A stretch of DNA of 64,000 bases. Origin: Impatiens glandulifera (taxonomy: Eukaryota; Streptophyta; Magnoliopsida; Ericales; Balsaminaceae). The notes under the pieces are model-generated. The model was given only the letters and a program-made list of their open reading frames with translations, did not search any database and was not told the DNA's origin. The first letter of the stretch is position 1; every line of letters begins with the position of its first letter. Made by a program: the position numbers and the translations under genes. Of the stretch, positions 46,853 to 62,611 are shown piece by piece. The stretch lies in NCBI RefSeq assembly GCF_907164915.1, contig NC_061870.1, positions 25,829,348-25,893,347 of the forward strand, given 5' to 3'.

Positions 46853-48117
46853 GTTTAATAATATTGGATTTTCTTTAAAAAGAAAGAATAAGTTATTAAT
46901 ATTTTTTCATTTACATCACTTTTTTATAACTTTTTATTTTTGTATAGATTTCAGAACATTTTATTCCACTTTTAAAAGTCACCCAACTTTGAAAGTTTGA
47001 TTTTTTTTAAATGGATAACTTATGTTTTTTTTGTACAGGTCATCAAATGTAGAAAATAATTTTTGCACAGCCGGTATATAAAATTGTCGCTAAAGATTGC
47101 CGACCCAAAACAACACCAGATTGAGGAAGTATGGGAATGCATTGTTATTGATTGTGGTTCACTTATGCGAAATTGGAGGTGTATTCCCAAAAGCGAGCAA
47201 AATATAGCCTATGCCAAAATTGGAATATTTCTTACAATAAAGTCACTCAATTGAGAAATCCAAAGACGTGATGAAACTTTAATTTGTGTTGGTTTGTAAC
47301 TTGTGGTTTATATGTTTGTGGTTATTCATTTGGTTGTTGTTTCTAGCATTTAGCTACGCTTTTAGCAGATGGTTTTAGTATTTAACAAAGTTTTTATAAT
47401 TAAGCAGCTTAATTTAATATTTTACAATCAAGAATGAAAAACTTACGGGTCTAGAGCAAGATGGACAACATAGATCTTGTAGATTCATCCAAAATAATAA
47501 TTACTAAAAGCATAACATTATTTAAAAAAAAAAAAGTTATTGTCATGTTAGGAAGACATTCACTTCGAGATTCACTCGAGAAGGAAGAGATGTAACTTAT
47601 TGTTTAATTTGACTTCGATCAACAGTTTCTCTCGACCTACTGCACTCCTCTTTCGGGCAAGAGGTCTATGGCTGATGAAGGAATCTAACTACTAGAAGTG
47701 ATCATTATTTTTGAAAAGTGAGTATTTTTTATGGTTGAGGTGAGGGTTAGTAGGAAAAATGGAAACTATACTTGTACAAGTTCTGATAATTGTGGATATA
47801 AGTTAGTAAAAAGATAAAATAAATAAGAAACATTAAAAGTGATGAAAAAATTCTAAAGGTTCCATTCTCATTAAGAAAATTCTTATTTAAGTGGGGATTG
47901 TAATAGTCCTTTCATTGAATAAACTCTAGTCGAAAAAAAGGTTAAAAAGAGAAAAAGTGAGTGAGGAAAAATCAAATAGAAAAACAAAGCTCGACAAGCT
48001 ATGAGCTGATCATCTCTATAACTCAATAGTTATATAAATAATTTTTTGAAGACTAATAACCAAATCTATATATACAAATATATAACTTTGATGGAAACTC
48101 GAAGAAAACCAAACAAC
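46853..48117. other. Intergenic DNA without recognised gene
   Basis: One short open frame (47063-47254) has no recognised homology and no convincing context. No repeats with defined ends. Confidence 0.4.
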
Positions 48118-48445
48118 TGTTGGGGAAAAACCCTGACAGAACCACAAAAGAAGAAAACAAAAGAATGAACACTAACAGACTTTGATAACGGAGTTCGGCC
48201 AAAATATTGCCTACGTCTCCGAGCACTAAGGCTATCAATTAATAAGGAAGAAGAGATACAAATTTGGGTGCCATAAACCAAAGAGGGGAGAGTTTCTTTT
48301 ATACACTAAGAAACTTCCCCAACTCCCATCATCTTCCGATGTGGGATTTATGCTAATTGTGAATATAGTTTCTTTTATATACTAAGAAACTTCTTTCACT
48401 CCCATTATCTTCCGATGTGGGATTCTAATTGTGCCAAAAACAACA
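48118..48445 (-). repeat. 3' LTR of the copia at 48.1-52.0 kb
   Basis: 328 bp, no visible difference from 51704-52031. Contains a tandem pair of cttccgatgtgggatt-type blocks. Confidence 0.95.
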
Positions 48446-48536
48446 AATCTCCACCTTGGCACAATATCCAAATACTAATTCTTCAATATTAAAAATAGTC
48501 CTTCAGTGCTTCCAATTGGCGCTCTTCAGCGCCGAC

Positions 48537-51500
48537 TCAAACGCGGAAGATGTTTACCAAATCTAAACAATTAGATTTGGTTTTCCCCATGTCTTTCATC
48601 TCGAACTCTTTACCCAATTGAGCCTTCAATTTGTCAACTTCATATTGGCTCTTTGATGCTATCAACATATCATCAACGTACAAGAGTAAATAGATATAAG
48701 ACTCATCTTGCAACTTGCGCAAATACACACATGAACTGAATCTGCTTCTTGTGTACCTGTGCTCCATCATAAACTTGTCAAGTCGCTTGTACCATTGTCT
48801 CGACGATTGCTTCAACCTGTACAATGATCTGTTCAACTTGCAAACCCAATTTTCTTTATCAGCAACTTTGAATCCATCTGGTTGATAAATGTAGATTTCC
48901 TCATTCAATTGACCGTGTATGTCTGCGGTCTTCACATCTGGTTGAGCTAGCTCCAAATTCATCTGCGCTACCAAGGCCAACAAAATTCTAATGGAAGAGT
49001 GTTTAACAACAGGAGAAAGTATCTCATTATAATCACCTCCTTCCTTCTGAGCGTAGTCTTTAACTACCAATTTTTCCTTGTAGCGAACATCAAATTTTTC
49101 AGGAAATCCTTCTTTCTTAGCAAAGATCCATTTACAACTAATAGCATTCTTCTCTTTTCGTAGATGCTTCAACTTGCATGTCTCATTCTTCTGAATAGAT
49201 TGCATTTCATCTTCCATAACACCTCTCCTTTTTCCATTTTCAGTACTTCGACTGACATCTGAAAAAGTGGATGAAACATCATCTACGACTAGAAGTGCAT
49301 AGGCCGCCATGTCAACAAACCGACCTGGTTTTTGAATAACTCGTCTTGGCCTATTAACAACAATTGATTCACTTTGTTCTGAAGGTTCTTGGGTCAGAAC
49401 CTCTTCCTCATTTAACTCTTCGTCTGTCGTCGGAGAGTCACTTCTAGTTGGGCTTATCTTTATCTGCTCAAACTCCACCTGTTGCGGAGTACAATCAATC
49501 TTGTCTGGTGTTACCTTATTCAACATTGAATAATCATCAAAAGTAACATCTCTTCTGATAATGGTTTTCTTTGCATCCAAACACCAGAGACGATACTCTT
49601 TAACTCCTGTAGTAAATCCCATAAAAAGAGCCTTCTTTCCTCGTGGATCCAAATTTGATTCAACTCCATGATAATATGCAGTAGAACCAAAAATATGCAA
49701 AGAATCATAATCAGTTGCAGGTTTTCCAGACCATACCTCTAATGGAGTCTTGCCACCAATTGCAGATGATGGTAGGCGATTTACCAAATGTTGAGCGTAT
49801 GACACAGCTTCTGCCCAAAATTTCCTGTCTAACCCAGCATTAGACAACATACATCGAACTTTCTCCACCAATGTCCTGTTCATACGTTCCGATACTCCAT
49901 TCTGTTGTGGTGTTTTTCTAACTGTGAAGTGTCGAACTATGCCACACTCTTGGCATAACTTCTGGAATGGATCATTCTTGTATTCTCCACCGTTATCAGT
50001 CCGGAGAACTTTGATCTTTCTTCCTGTCTCGTCTTCAACTTGAGTTTTCCATTTAAGAAAAATCTCAAACACTTCACCTTTGTTCTTCATAGTAAACACC
50101 CAAACTCTTCTGGAAAAATCATCAATAAAAGTAACAAAATAATGTCTACCTCCAAGAGAAGGAGTCTTGGCAGGTCCCCAGACATCTGAGTGCACATAAT
50201 CCAAAATACCCTTGGTATTATGCATAGTAGTGCCAAATTTTACTCGCCTTTGTTTTCCCAGAATACAATGTTCACAAAAATCTAACTTACAAACTTTTGT
50301 ACCTTTCAATAATCCTTGCTTGACAAGAGTTTGCATAGATTTCTCACCAGCGTGCCCCAATCGCATATGCCATAGCTTTGTTGCCTCTAACTCCTTACTG
50401 CTCCCGGAAGTTGATACACATGATGTCCCATTAACTGTACTACCTTGATAGTAATACAAATTATTACTCTTCCTGATAGCTTTCAACATCACTAGCGCTC
50501 CAGATATTACCTTAAGAATTCCATTTTCCAATTTCACATGTAGGCCTTTCGACTCCAAGGCCCCCAAAGAAATGAGATTCTTTTTCATATTCGGTATGTA
50601 GCGAACATCTCTAATAATTCTGGTGGATCCGTCTTCATTCCTCAGCTTGATTGAACCTATCCCCTTTATTTTACATGTATTAGCATCTCCCATGTAAACA
50701 ACTCCACCATCTAGCTCCTTAAAGTCAAAGAACCACTTTCGAACTGGTGTCATATGATAAGTGCAGGCTGAGTCCAATATCCACGCATCAGGATGTGATG
50801 TTGTGTGTGACATCGATAAAGAGTATTCTGAATCTGCATCACCTTTGTTTTCTGCAACATTCGCATCTTCAGAATCTTTCTCTTTCTTCTTCAACTTTGG
50901 GCAGTTAATCTTCCAATGTCCTTTCTCACGACAGAAAGCACATTCATCTTTGGCAACTCTATTTTCAGATCTTCTTCCTTTCCCCTTTGATTTGCTCTGT
51001 TGATGGCCCCTAACCATCAATGCTTCATCTGCTGTACCTACTTTGTTTTTCCCTTTATCCTGCTTTCTCAATTCATGACTATATAAAGCAGAACTTACAG
51101 CATCAAAAGAAACATTTCCCTTCACATGAAGTAACGTTGTTTCTAAGTGTTCAAATTCATCAGGAAGGGACGATAGCAACATCAAAGCCAAATCTTCATC
51201 CTCAAACCTAACGTCAAGGTTTAACAAATCCGCTACTAACTGATTAAACTTAGTTATATGCTCATTCATCGTAGTACCTGATTGGTATTCAAACCGGAAC
51301 AGTCGCTTCTTCATAAGGAGCTTATTCTGACCACTCTTTTTCAGAAACTTGTCCTCCAATACTTGCCACAGTTTCTGTGCAGAAGTTTCATTCTTCACAG
51401 CATACTTCTGCTCTCTGGACAGGCACGACCGAATTGTTCCGCACGCCAACCGATTCATGATACTCCACTCTTTTTCTTCTATACCATCTGGCTTTCCGAC

Positions 51501-51671
51501 CTCAATAGCAACATCTAGACCCTGCTGAAAAAGACAATCTAGAACCTCACCTTGCCACATGCCAAAATGCCCAGTTCCATCAAAGATCTCCACCGCAAAC
51601 TTCAAGTTCGACATCGGTGTCCTCGTCCAGGATGACGAAAGAGTTGACGCCCCTTTTGAAGACTCCACCAT
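48537..51671 (-). CDS. Copia gag-protease-integrase-RT polyprotein, RNase H deleted
   Basis: 1,044 residues from the ATG at 51671, the first after the primer-binding site; the frame stays open upstream into the LTR. Domains: gag (SNLKFAVEIFDGTGHFGMWQ), zinc knuckle CAFCREKGHWKINC, protease WILDSACTYHM (DSA, while the other copia here has DSG), integrase (LWHMRLGHAGEKSMQ, CEHC, RTDNGGEY, PQQNGVSERMNRTL), reverse transcriptase through [12 protein letters not shown] and FEMKDMGKTK. At that point the sequence jumps to SNCLDLVNIFRV, equivalent to the last residues of a complete copia (HCLDLLNV in the copia at 33.6 kb). By comparison with that copia, roughly 340 residues are missing. The frame is otherwise free of stops. 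Confidence 0.9.
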   Translation of the reverse strand: MVESSKGASTLSSSWTRTPMSNLKFAVEIFDGTGHFGMWQGEVLDCLFQQGLDVAIEVGKPDGIEEKEWSIMNRLACGTIRSCLSREQKYAVKNETSAQKLWQVLEDKFLKKSGQNKLLMKKRLFRFEYQSGTTMNEHITKFNQLVADLLNLDVRFEDEDLALMLLSSLPDEFEHLETTLLHVKGNVSFDAVSSALYSHELRKQDKGKNKVGTADEALMVRGHQQSKSKGKGRRSENRVAKDECAFCREKGHWKINCPKLKKKEKDSEDANVAENKGDADSEYSLSMSHTTSHPDAWILDSACTYHMTPVRKWFFDFKELDGGVVYMGDANTCKIKGIGSIKLRNEDGSTRIIRDVRYIPNMKKNLISLGALESKGLHVKLENGILKVISGALVMLKAIRKSNNLYYYQGSTVNGTSCVSTSGSSKELEATKLWHMRLGHAGEKSMQTLVKQGLLKGTKVCKLDFCEHCILGKQRRVKFGTTMHNTKGILDYVHSDVWGPAKTPSLGGRHYFVTFIDDFSRRVWVFTMKNKGEVFEIFLKWKTQVEDETGRKIKVLRTDNGGEYKNDPFQKLCQECGIVRHFTVRKTPQQNGVSERMNRTLVEKVRCMLSNAGLDRKFWAEAVSYAQHLVNRLPSSAIGGKTPLEVWSGKPATDYDSLHIFGSTAYYHGVESNLDPRGKKALFMGFTTGVKEYRLWCLDAKKTIIRRDVTFDDYSMLNKVTPDKIDCTPQQVEFEQIKISPTRSDSPTTDEELNEEEVLTQEPSEQSESIVVNRPRRVIQKPGRFVDMAAYALLVVDDVSSTFSDVSRSTENGKRRGVMEDEMQSIQKNETCKLKHLRKEKNAISCKWIFAKKEGFPEKFDVRYKEKLVVKDYAQKEGGDYNEILSPVVKHSSIRILLALVAQMNLELAQPDVKTADIHGQLNEEIYIYQPDGFKVADKENWVCKLNRSLYRLKQSSRQWYKRLDKFMMEHRYTRSRFSSCVYLRKLQDESYIYLLLYVDDMLIASKSQYEVDKLKAQLGKEFEMKDMGKTKSNCLDLVNIFRV

Positions 51672-51689
51672 GCCAAGGACGAACCTTCG

Positions 51690-51701
51690 GCTCTGATACC
51701 A
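51690..51701 (-). other. Primer-binding site (initiator tRNA-Met)
   Basis: TGGTATCAGAGC on the minus strand, two bases inside the 5' LTR. Confidence 0.9.
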
Positions 51702-51703
51702 CT

Positions 51704-52031
51704 TGTTGGGGAAAAACCCTGACAGAACCACAAAAGAAGAAAACAAAAGAATGAACACTAACAGACTTTGATAACGGAGTTCGGCCAAAATATTGCCTAC
51801 GTCTCCGAGCACTAAGGCTATCAATTAATAAGGAAGAAGAGATACAAATTTGGGTGCCATAAACCAAAGAGGGGAGAGTTTCTTTTATACACTAAGAAAC
51901 TTCCCCAACTCCCATCATCTTCCGATGTGGGATTTATGCTAATTGTGAATATAGTTTCTTTTATATACTAAGAAACTTCTTTCACTCCCATTATCTTCCG
52001 ATGTGGGATTCTAATTGTGCCAAAAACAACA
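51704..52031 (-). repeat. 5' LTR of the copia at 48.1-52.0 kb
   Basis: 328 bp, pair of 48118-48445. Its outer end lies 94 bp beyond the CEP stop codon. Confidence 0.95.
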
Positions 52032-52124
52032 ACAACTTCAATTAAAATAAGCTAACGTTACAATTTAACTTACGAATCATACAACAATCAGCTAATCAAT
52101 CAATATCATAGTTACTGATCATGA

Positions 52125-52382
52125 TCAATTGTTCAAAGAATGGCCAACTCCCGGGCTATGCCCAGGGGCCGTGGGACGAAAGTCTTGAACGTATCCAACT
52201 CCAGTACTTGTGCCAATGGCCACAGATTTAGCCCTCTTAGCAACATGGCTTTCGCGAAGATTCTTGGAGCATTTCTTGCATAGATTATGTTTCAAATGCC
52301 TACCCTGTATGCAGACAACCTCACTGAAAATAATCAATACGAAAAGCAGAGCACAAGAACACGAGCACCTTCGACTCGCCAT
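52125..52382 (-). CDS. CEP: CEP peptide-hormone precursor, one CEP domain
   Basis: 85 residues from ATG 52382 (MASRRCSCSC). An upstream in-frame ATG at 52436 would put non-signal sequence ahead of the hydrophobic core, so I prefer the later start. N-terminal signal peptide (CALLFVLIIFSEVVC), a variable basic middle (KAKRAKS-like, CKKCSKN), then the CEP motif DFRPTAPGHSPGVGH (residues 67-81) and four tail residues. In this family the 15-residue peptide is released, hydroxylated on prolines (positions 4 and 11 match) and sensed by CEPR receptor kinases in nitrogen and root signalling. A TATA box lies at 52443-52450. A young copia lies just beyond the stop, in the same orientation. Confidence 0.93.
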   Translation of the reverse strand: MASRRCSCSCALLFVLIIFSEVVCIQGRHLKHNLCKKCSKNLRESHVAKRAKSVAIGTSTGVGYVQDFRPTAPGHSPGVGHSLNN

Positions 52383-52442
52383 GTCTAGAATTGAAAAAAT
52401 CTTTACTTCTTGAAGGTGGGGGTCCTGTTTGTTCAAGTGAAG

Positions 52443-52450
52443 TATTTATA
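52443..52450 (-). promoter_or_regulatory. TATA box of the CEP gene at 52.1 kb
   Basis: TATAAATA on the minus strand, about 60 bases upstream of the start codon. This implies a short leader. The flanking bases (CACTATAAATACT) resemble those of the CEP gene at 60.5 kb. Confidence 0.6.
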
Positions 52451-53733
52451 GTGAGTAAGTTAGAGAGAAAACAGCGAATATTGTGAATAATATATGCATG
52501 TGACGGGTCCCTCATTAGTGGGAGGAGTCTGGGGAGGGGGAGTGTTGAGATCTCTTACTTTAAACTTTAAAATAAGTGGAAAAACATTAAAACAAAAAGC
52601 ATGCAGATTATGTTTGTGTGTATATATCTTAGAATTGTGATGGTCGTTTTTTTTTTTTTTTACTTTTAGAGAACAATAAAATCTTTATGAGTTGGGTGGA
52701 CACATTTTTAAGGTTAATGTCCACCTCTAATGAAAACACAGAATAAAATAATGTGTGTTACTGTTAACATTGAGTTGCCCATAATATTCTATTTGCATGC
52801 CCATGCAAGGTTATATATATATAAATCCTTAATTAACATCATTTTTCCTATTTTAGATATCTATGTGAAAGGAAAATATATAATCTTCTTTTCCGTAGTT
52901 TGTTTGTTTCTCTAGCGTTGGAAAGTTTTGATGCTTCGCTTAAGGCTTAAGCCCCTTTGTTCTCTTCGGCTCAACCAAAGAAACTCGTATAACAAGTAGG
53001 TGAGACTTCACAACCAATCTAAGAAATGTTTTGTGGAAATTTTCATTATATAATTTGTCATGCCACTAATAGCTGTGGATTTCAGGGATTAGTGGGATCA
53101 AATGATGTTATTTAGACAAGGATTGATGTTTATTTGAAAATCAATATCAACTTTAGTCTTTTGTAGCAATAACGATTGTTTCTAAGATTAATGAATCAAT
53201 GTCATTTTTGTTTTGGGTGAAATGTTATTCATGAGATGGTTTTGACATATAATGGTCGGATTCAGAGCAAGATTCCAATTGCTGAATTTTGTCGACTGTG
53301 CATGGAAGTTGAGAGCCTATTTTATTCATTTTTATTGTCGATGTATGTTTCTAATATATAGAAATCCCTGAAATAACATCGGATTTATTACCACTAAAAA
53401 CTTCTTAAGTTGAAGTGGGGTCATGATTGACAAGATCAAAATGAATTTTTAAATTTAAAAAAATAAAAATTAGTTTGAACTTGGAAAACCCTATAGCATC
53501 ACTACTAACAGTCCACCTTTAGACAACTTTCGATCTTTCTTTCATAGGTCAAAATCTACTACTACCTTTTCTGTAATAATTTATTCACTTGAAAACCATT
53601 TGAGTTTTTGAAGAAAATTTTAGAATTTTTTCACTTGGTAGAATTTTCATTCTTGTCCCCATTTTCTACTCACATTTACATCAAAACCAAAATTAACACA
53701 TAGATCTTGGATTTTGGATAGTTTACCTTAATG
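52451..53733. other. CEP promoter region and intergenic DNA
   Basis: The first few hundred bases are the probable promoter of the CEP gene. The rest is AT-rich with no gene recognised. Confidence 0.4.
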
Positions 53734-53741
53734 GTTGGACA

Positions 53742-53971
53742 CAGGGCCGGCCCTGGGTAAGCCCAGCAAGTCCCGGGGCTAGGCAGCCCGTTAAATAAAA
53801 TAAAGAATAAATATTTATAATTTATTAAACATAAATAGGTCTTGCCTAGTGGTTTGGGAAGAAAACATAAAATTATCATTTAACCCTCACAAAAACTTAT
53901 TTTTTTTATCATTTTTTTTAGCAATAAAAAATGTTTAGGCTAGGGCATCCCAAACATAGGGGCCGGCTCTG
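53742..53971. mobile_element. hAT-type MITE, agggccggccctg family
   Basis: 230 bp, terminal repeats CAGGGCCGGCCCTG / GGGGCCGGCTCTG, exact 8-bp target duplication gttggaca (53734-53741, 53972-53979). Contains a tRNA-like block at 53826-53880. Second copy at 29760-29978. Confidence 0.92.
53826..53880 (+). other. tRNA-like module in the MITE
   Basis: Segments gtcttgcctagtggtttggg and tcatttaaccctc match the module in the hAT at 40327-40396. Confidence 0.35.
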
Positions 53972-53979
53972 GTTGGACA

Positions 53980-60493
<6,514 letters not shown>

Positions 60494-60778
60494 TCAGCGA
60501 TCTCTGATGTTTTTGTCGACGGAATGGCCAACTCCGGGGCTGTGACCTGGTCCAGTCGGTCGGAAATCAGATGGATCTGATCCTCCAGCAGAATTAATTC
60601 TAGTTTGATCAGGGAAAGAATGGCCTATGCCTGGACTATTTCCGGGAGTTGTAGGACGAAAAACCTCTTCATATCCCGCATTTGGGACAAGAACTTGTAC
60701 TCTAATTCCCTCTATAAACATAATACCATTGGAGGGAATTAGCAGTAGTATTACTATCACAACTGCTCCAATCTGCAT
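60494..60778 (-). CDS. CEP: CEP peptide-hormone precursor, two CEP domains
   Basis: 94 residues from ATG 60778. N-terminal hydrophobic signal sequence (IGAVVIVILLLIP), a short variable region, then two CEP motifs: VFRPTTPGNSPGIGH (residues 39-53) and DFRPTGPGHSPGVGH (71-85), split by a 17-residue linker, then a basic tail. Each domain has the prolines hydroxylated in known CEPs. Two mature peptides could be released from one precursor. TATA box at 60873-60880. It lies 8.1 kb from the one-domain CEP gene, same strand, so the pair probably arose by local duplication. Confidence 0.94.
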   Translation of the reverse strand: MQIGAVVIVILLLIPSNGIMFIEGIRVQVLVPNAGYEEVFRPTTPGNSPGIGHSFPDQTRINSAGGSDPSDFRPTGPGHSPGVGHSVDKNIRDR

Positions 60779-60872
60779 GGTTAAGAATATTCAGAAAGAA
60801 AGAAAATGAGTTAAAGTTGTAAAGATGATGATGATGGGTTGGAGGGTGGTTATGACCCTTGATCATACTTGG

Positions 60873-60880
60873 TATTTATA
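60873..60880 (-). promoter_or_regulatory. TATA box of the CEP gene at 60.5 kb
   Basis: TATAAATA on the minus strand, 95 bases upstream of the start codon, in the context CACTATAAATACC. Confidence 0.6.
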
Positions 60881-62128
60881 GTGTAAGGGAGCTGTCAATT
60901 AAAGAATTTAAATAATTATGTAACAATTAAGTTAGAATCTAATTATATATATATTGGTTCTATGACTACAAAAAAAAAAAAAAAAGTGAAATAGGTACAA
61001 ATTTAGGACCCACGTGAGGAAAAGTGTACATTACAGCTTCACATTTTTGTTTATTCTCAATTTTAATATTTTAACTAATCTTTTAAAACTTGGCAAGACT
61101 GCTTTTATTTTTTATATATATATTAAGATTTGGCTAATGCACTTGATTTGGTAGTAATTTTAAATGAAAAGAAGTTATACCTTTTAAAGTGGTTTGGAGA
61201 GGACAAAAGTGATCAATTATGTTATGAAAAAGTATTTGGAGAATAGCAATATAGTCGGACCGGCAAATTCGGTGAATCGGTCGTTAAACCTGCAGGTTAG
61301 GTTGATGAAAAAATCGGAAATGCAATAAATCCAGTTAAATTCGGTCAATCCGTCGGTTAGACTGGAAATTCGGTAGCCCGGGTTAACCCGGCCATCGGGT
61401 TTATCCCATTTTAAAAAAATCACTTATTTTCTTTCTCACTGTCACTCTCTCAGTTCTCCTCTCCCCGTTTTTTGGTTCCCATTGGGTTTAACTATTACTA
61501 GTTTCATGTAAGTCGATTATTGGTTTTTATTGGTTTCCAATTAAACTTTAGACACTGGGAATGACAAACTCTTTCATTCATTTCAAACTCCACCTCGTAC
61601 CTAAATCAGCTGATTCCGCTTTTACCATACTAAAAAAACGATTTAAGTTATTTTTAATTGTGTTATCTTTAATAGAGTCAATGAACATATTGTAATTGCA
61701 AAACAATATTTTGTATTTTAATCTCTACATTACTATTATTGTATAAACAATTTGATGGATTTTTACTTTTTTTATATTATTTTATCCTAATATGAAACTC
61801 ATGGTTGAACTAATTGGTTGAACTAATTGAAGCACCGGTTGAACTAGTAATTCAGTGCCTTAAACTTCGTAGCCTTATGACTCGGTCGGGTTTCAAAACT
61901 GAGAATTTGCATTGTCCTTAAACTAATAGTAATAAAATAAGATTATAAAAATCGAGGAATATTTGATTGATTATCTCTCTAGATTTTGGGAAATGTTTTG
62001 AAAACTTGGCAGATGGAATCAGTGAAGAAATGCAACTAATGAGTCCAGTCCATTGGAAGATGGGTTCCTATATATGAGCCCATACTGAAAAAGAGGACTC
62101 AAGAATTTCCAAAGGTTTTGAAGACAAA
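60881..62128. other. CEP upstream DNA and a ggtt-rich repeat region
   Basis: 61247-61400 contains reiterated cggtc / ggttaa words (attcggtcaatccgtcggtt), and the region 61795-61910 has related caccggttgaactag words. Together they look like another low-complexity MITE, but the ends and a target duplication were not resolved. No gene seen. Confidence 0.4.
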
Positions 62129-62136
62129 CTATAGAG

Positions 62137-62603
62137 TAAGGATTGCAATTTGAAACTGTCCCGCGAAAATCGAACCAAATTGTCCTGTTTATGACGGTTT
62201 TTCCCCGAAACCAAACGAGGATGGGGCGGGGATGGTATTGTGTCCCCCGCCCGACCCGCCCCGATTTCACCCCGTTTTCACTCCGATTCTGCCCCGAATA
62301 CCATAAACATACTTAAATATATTAAATCACCAATATATTTATTTATTTACTATATTTCTTTATAATAATATAAAATTTTAATATATTACAATATATATTA
62401 TATTAAAAAATTGGTTTATATAATTTCATTGTATAATATTTATTTATTTTTTAAATAAAAATTATTAACGGTGCCCCGCGGGATTCCCCGAAACCGAAAA
62501 AAATCGAACGGAGCGGGGATGGTATTAAAAAAATCCCCGAAATTAAAACGGGACGGGGATGGTAATTGCATTCCCCGTCCCGAACCGCCCCATTGTCATC
62601 CTA
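62137..62603. mobile_element. hAT-type MITE with reiterated ccccg body
   Basis: 467 bp, exact 8-bp target duplication ctatagag (62129-62136, 62604-62611). Ends TAAGGATTGCAAT and ATTGTCATCCTA, inverse with one gap and one or two mismatches. The outer parts are made of gggacggggatgg / ccccgtcccg words. No coding region. Confidence 0.85.
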
Positions 62604-62611
62604 CTATAGAG

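Larger units (their letters stand above)
48118..52031 (-). mobile_element. Young copia deletion derivative with identical-looking LTRs
   Basis: LTRs 48118-48445 and 51704-52031 (328 bp, TGTTGGGGAAA...ACAACA) show no difference on reading. Target duplication acaac (48113-48117, 52032-52036). Primer-binding site 51690-51701. Polypurine tract aaggtggagatt on the minus strand just inside 48446. The coding region lacks the end of reverse transcriptase and all of RNase H. Copia RNase H is required for its own cycle, so this copy must have moved with enzymes from a complete relative. Confidence 0.94.

Noticed and set aside
47063..47254. Short frame of 63 residues
   Set aside because: No homology recognised, and the context is transposon flank.
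51672..51824. Start of the copia polyprotein inside the LTR
   Set aside because: The frame is open through the LTR and primer-binding site, but gag starts downstream of the primer-binding site in copia elements; ATG 51671 fits.
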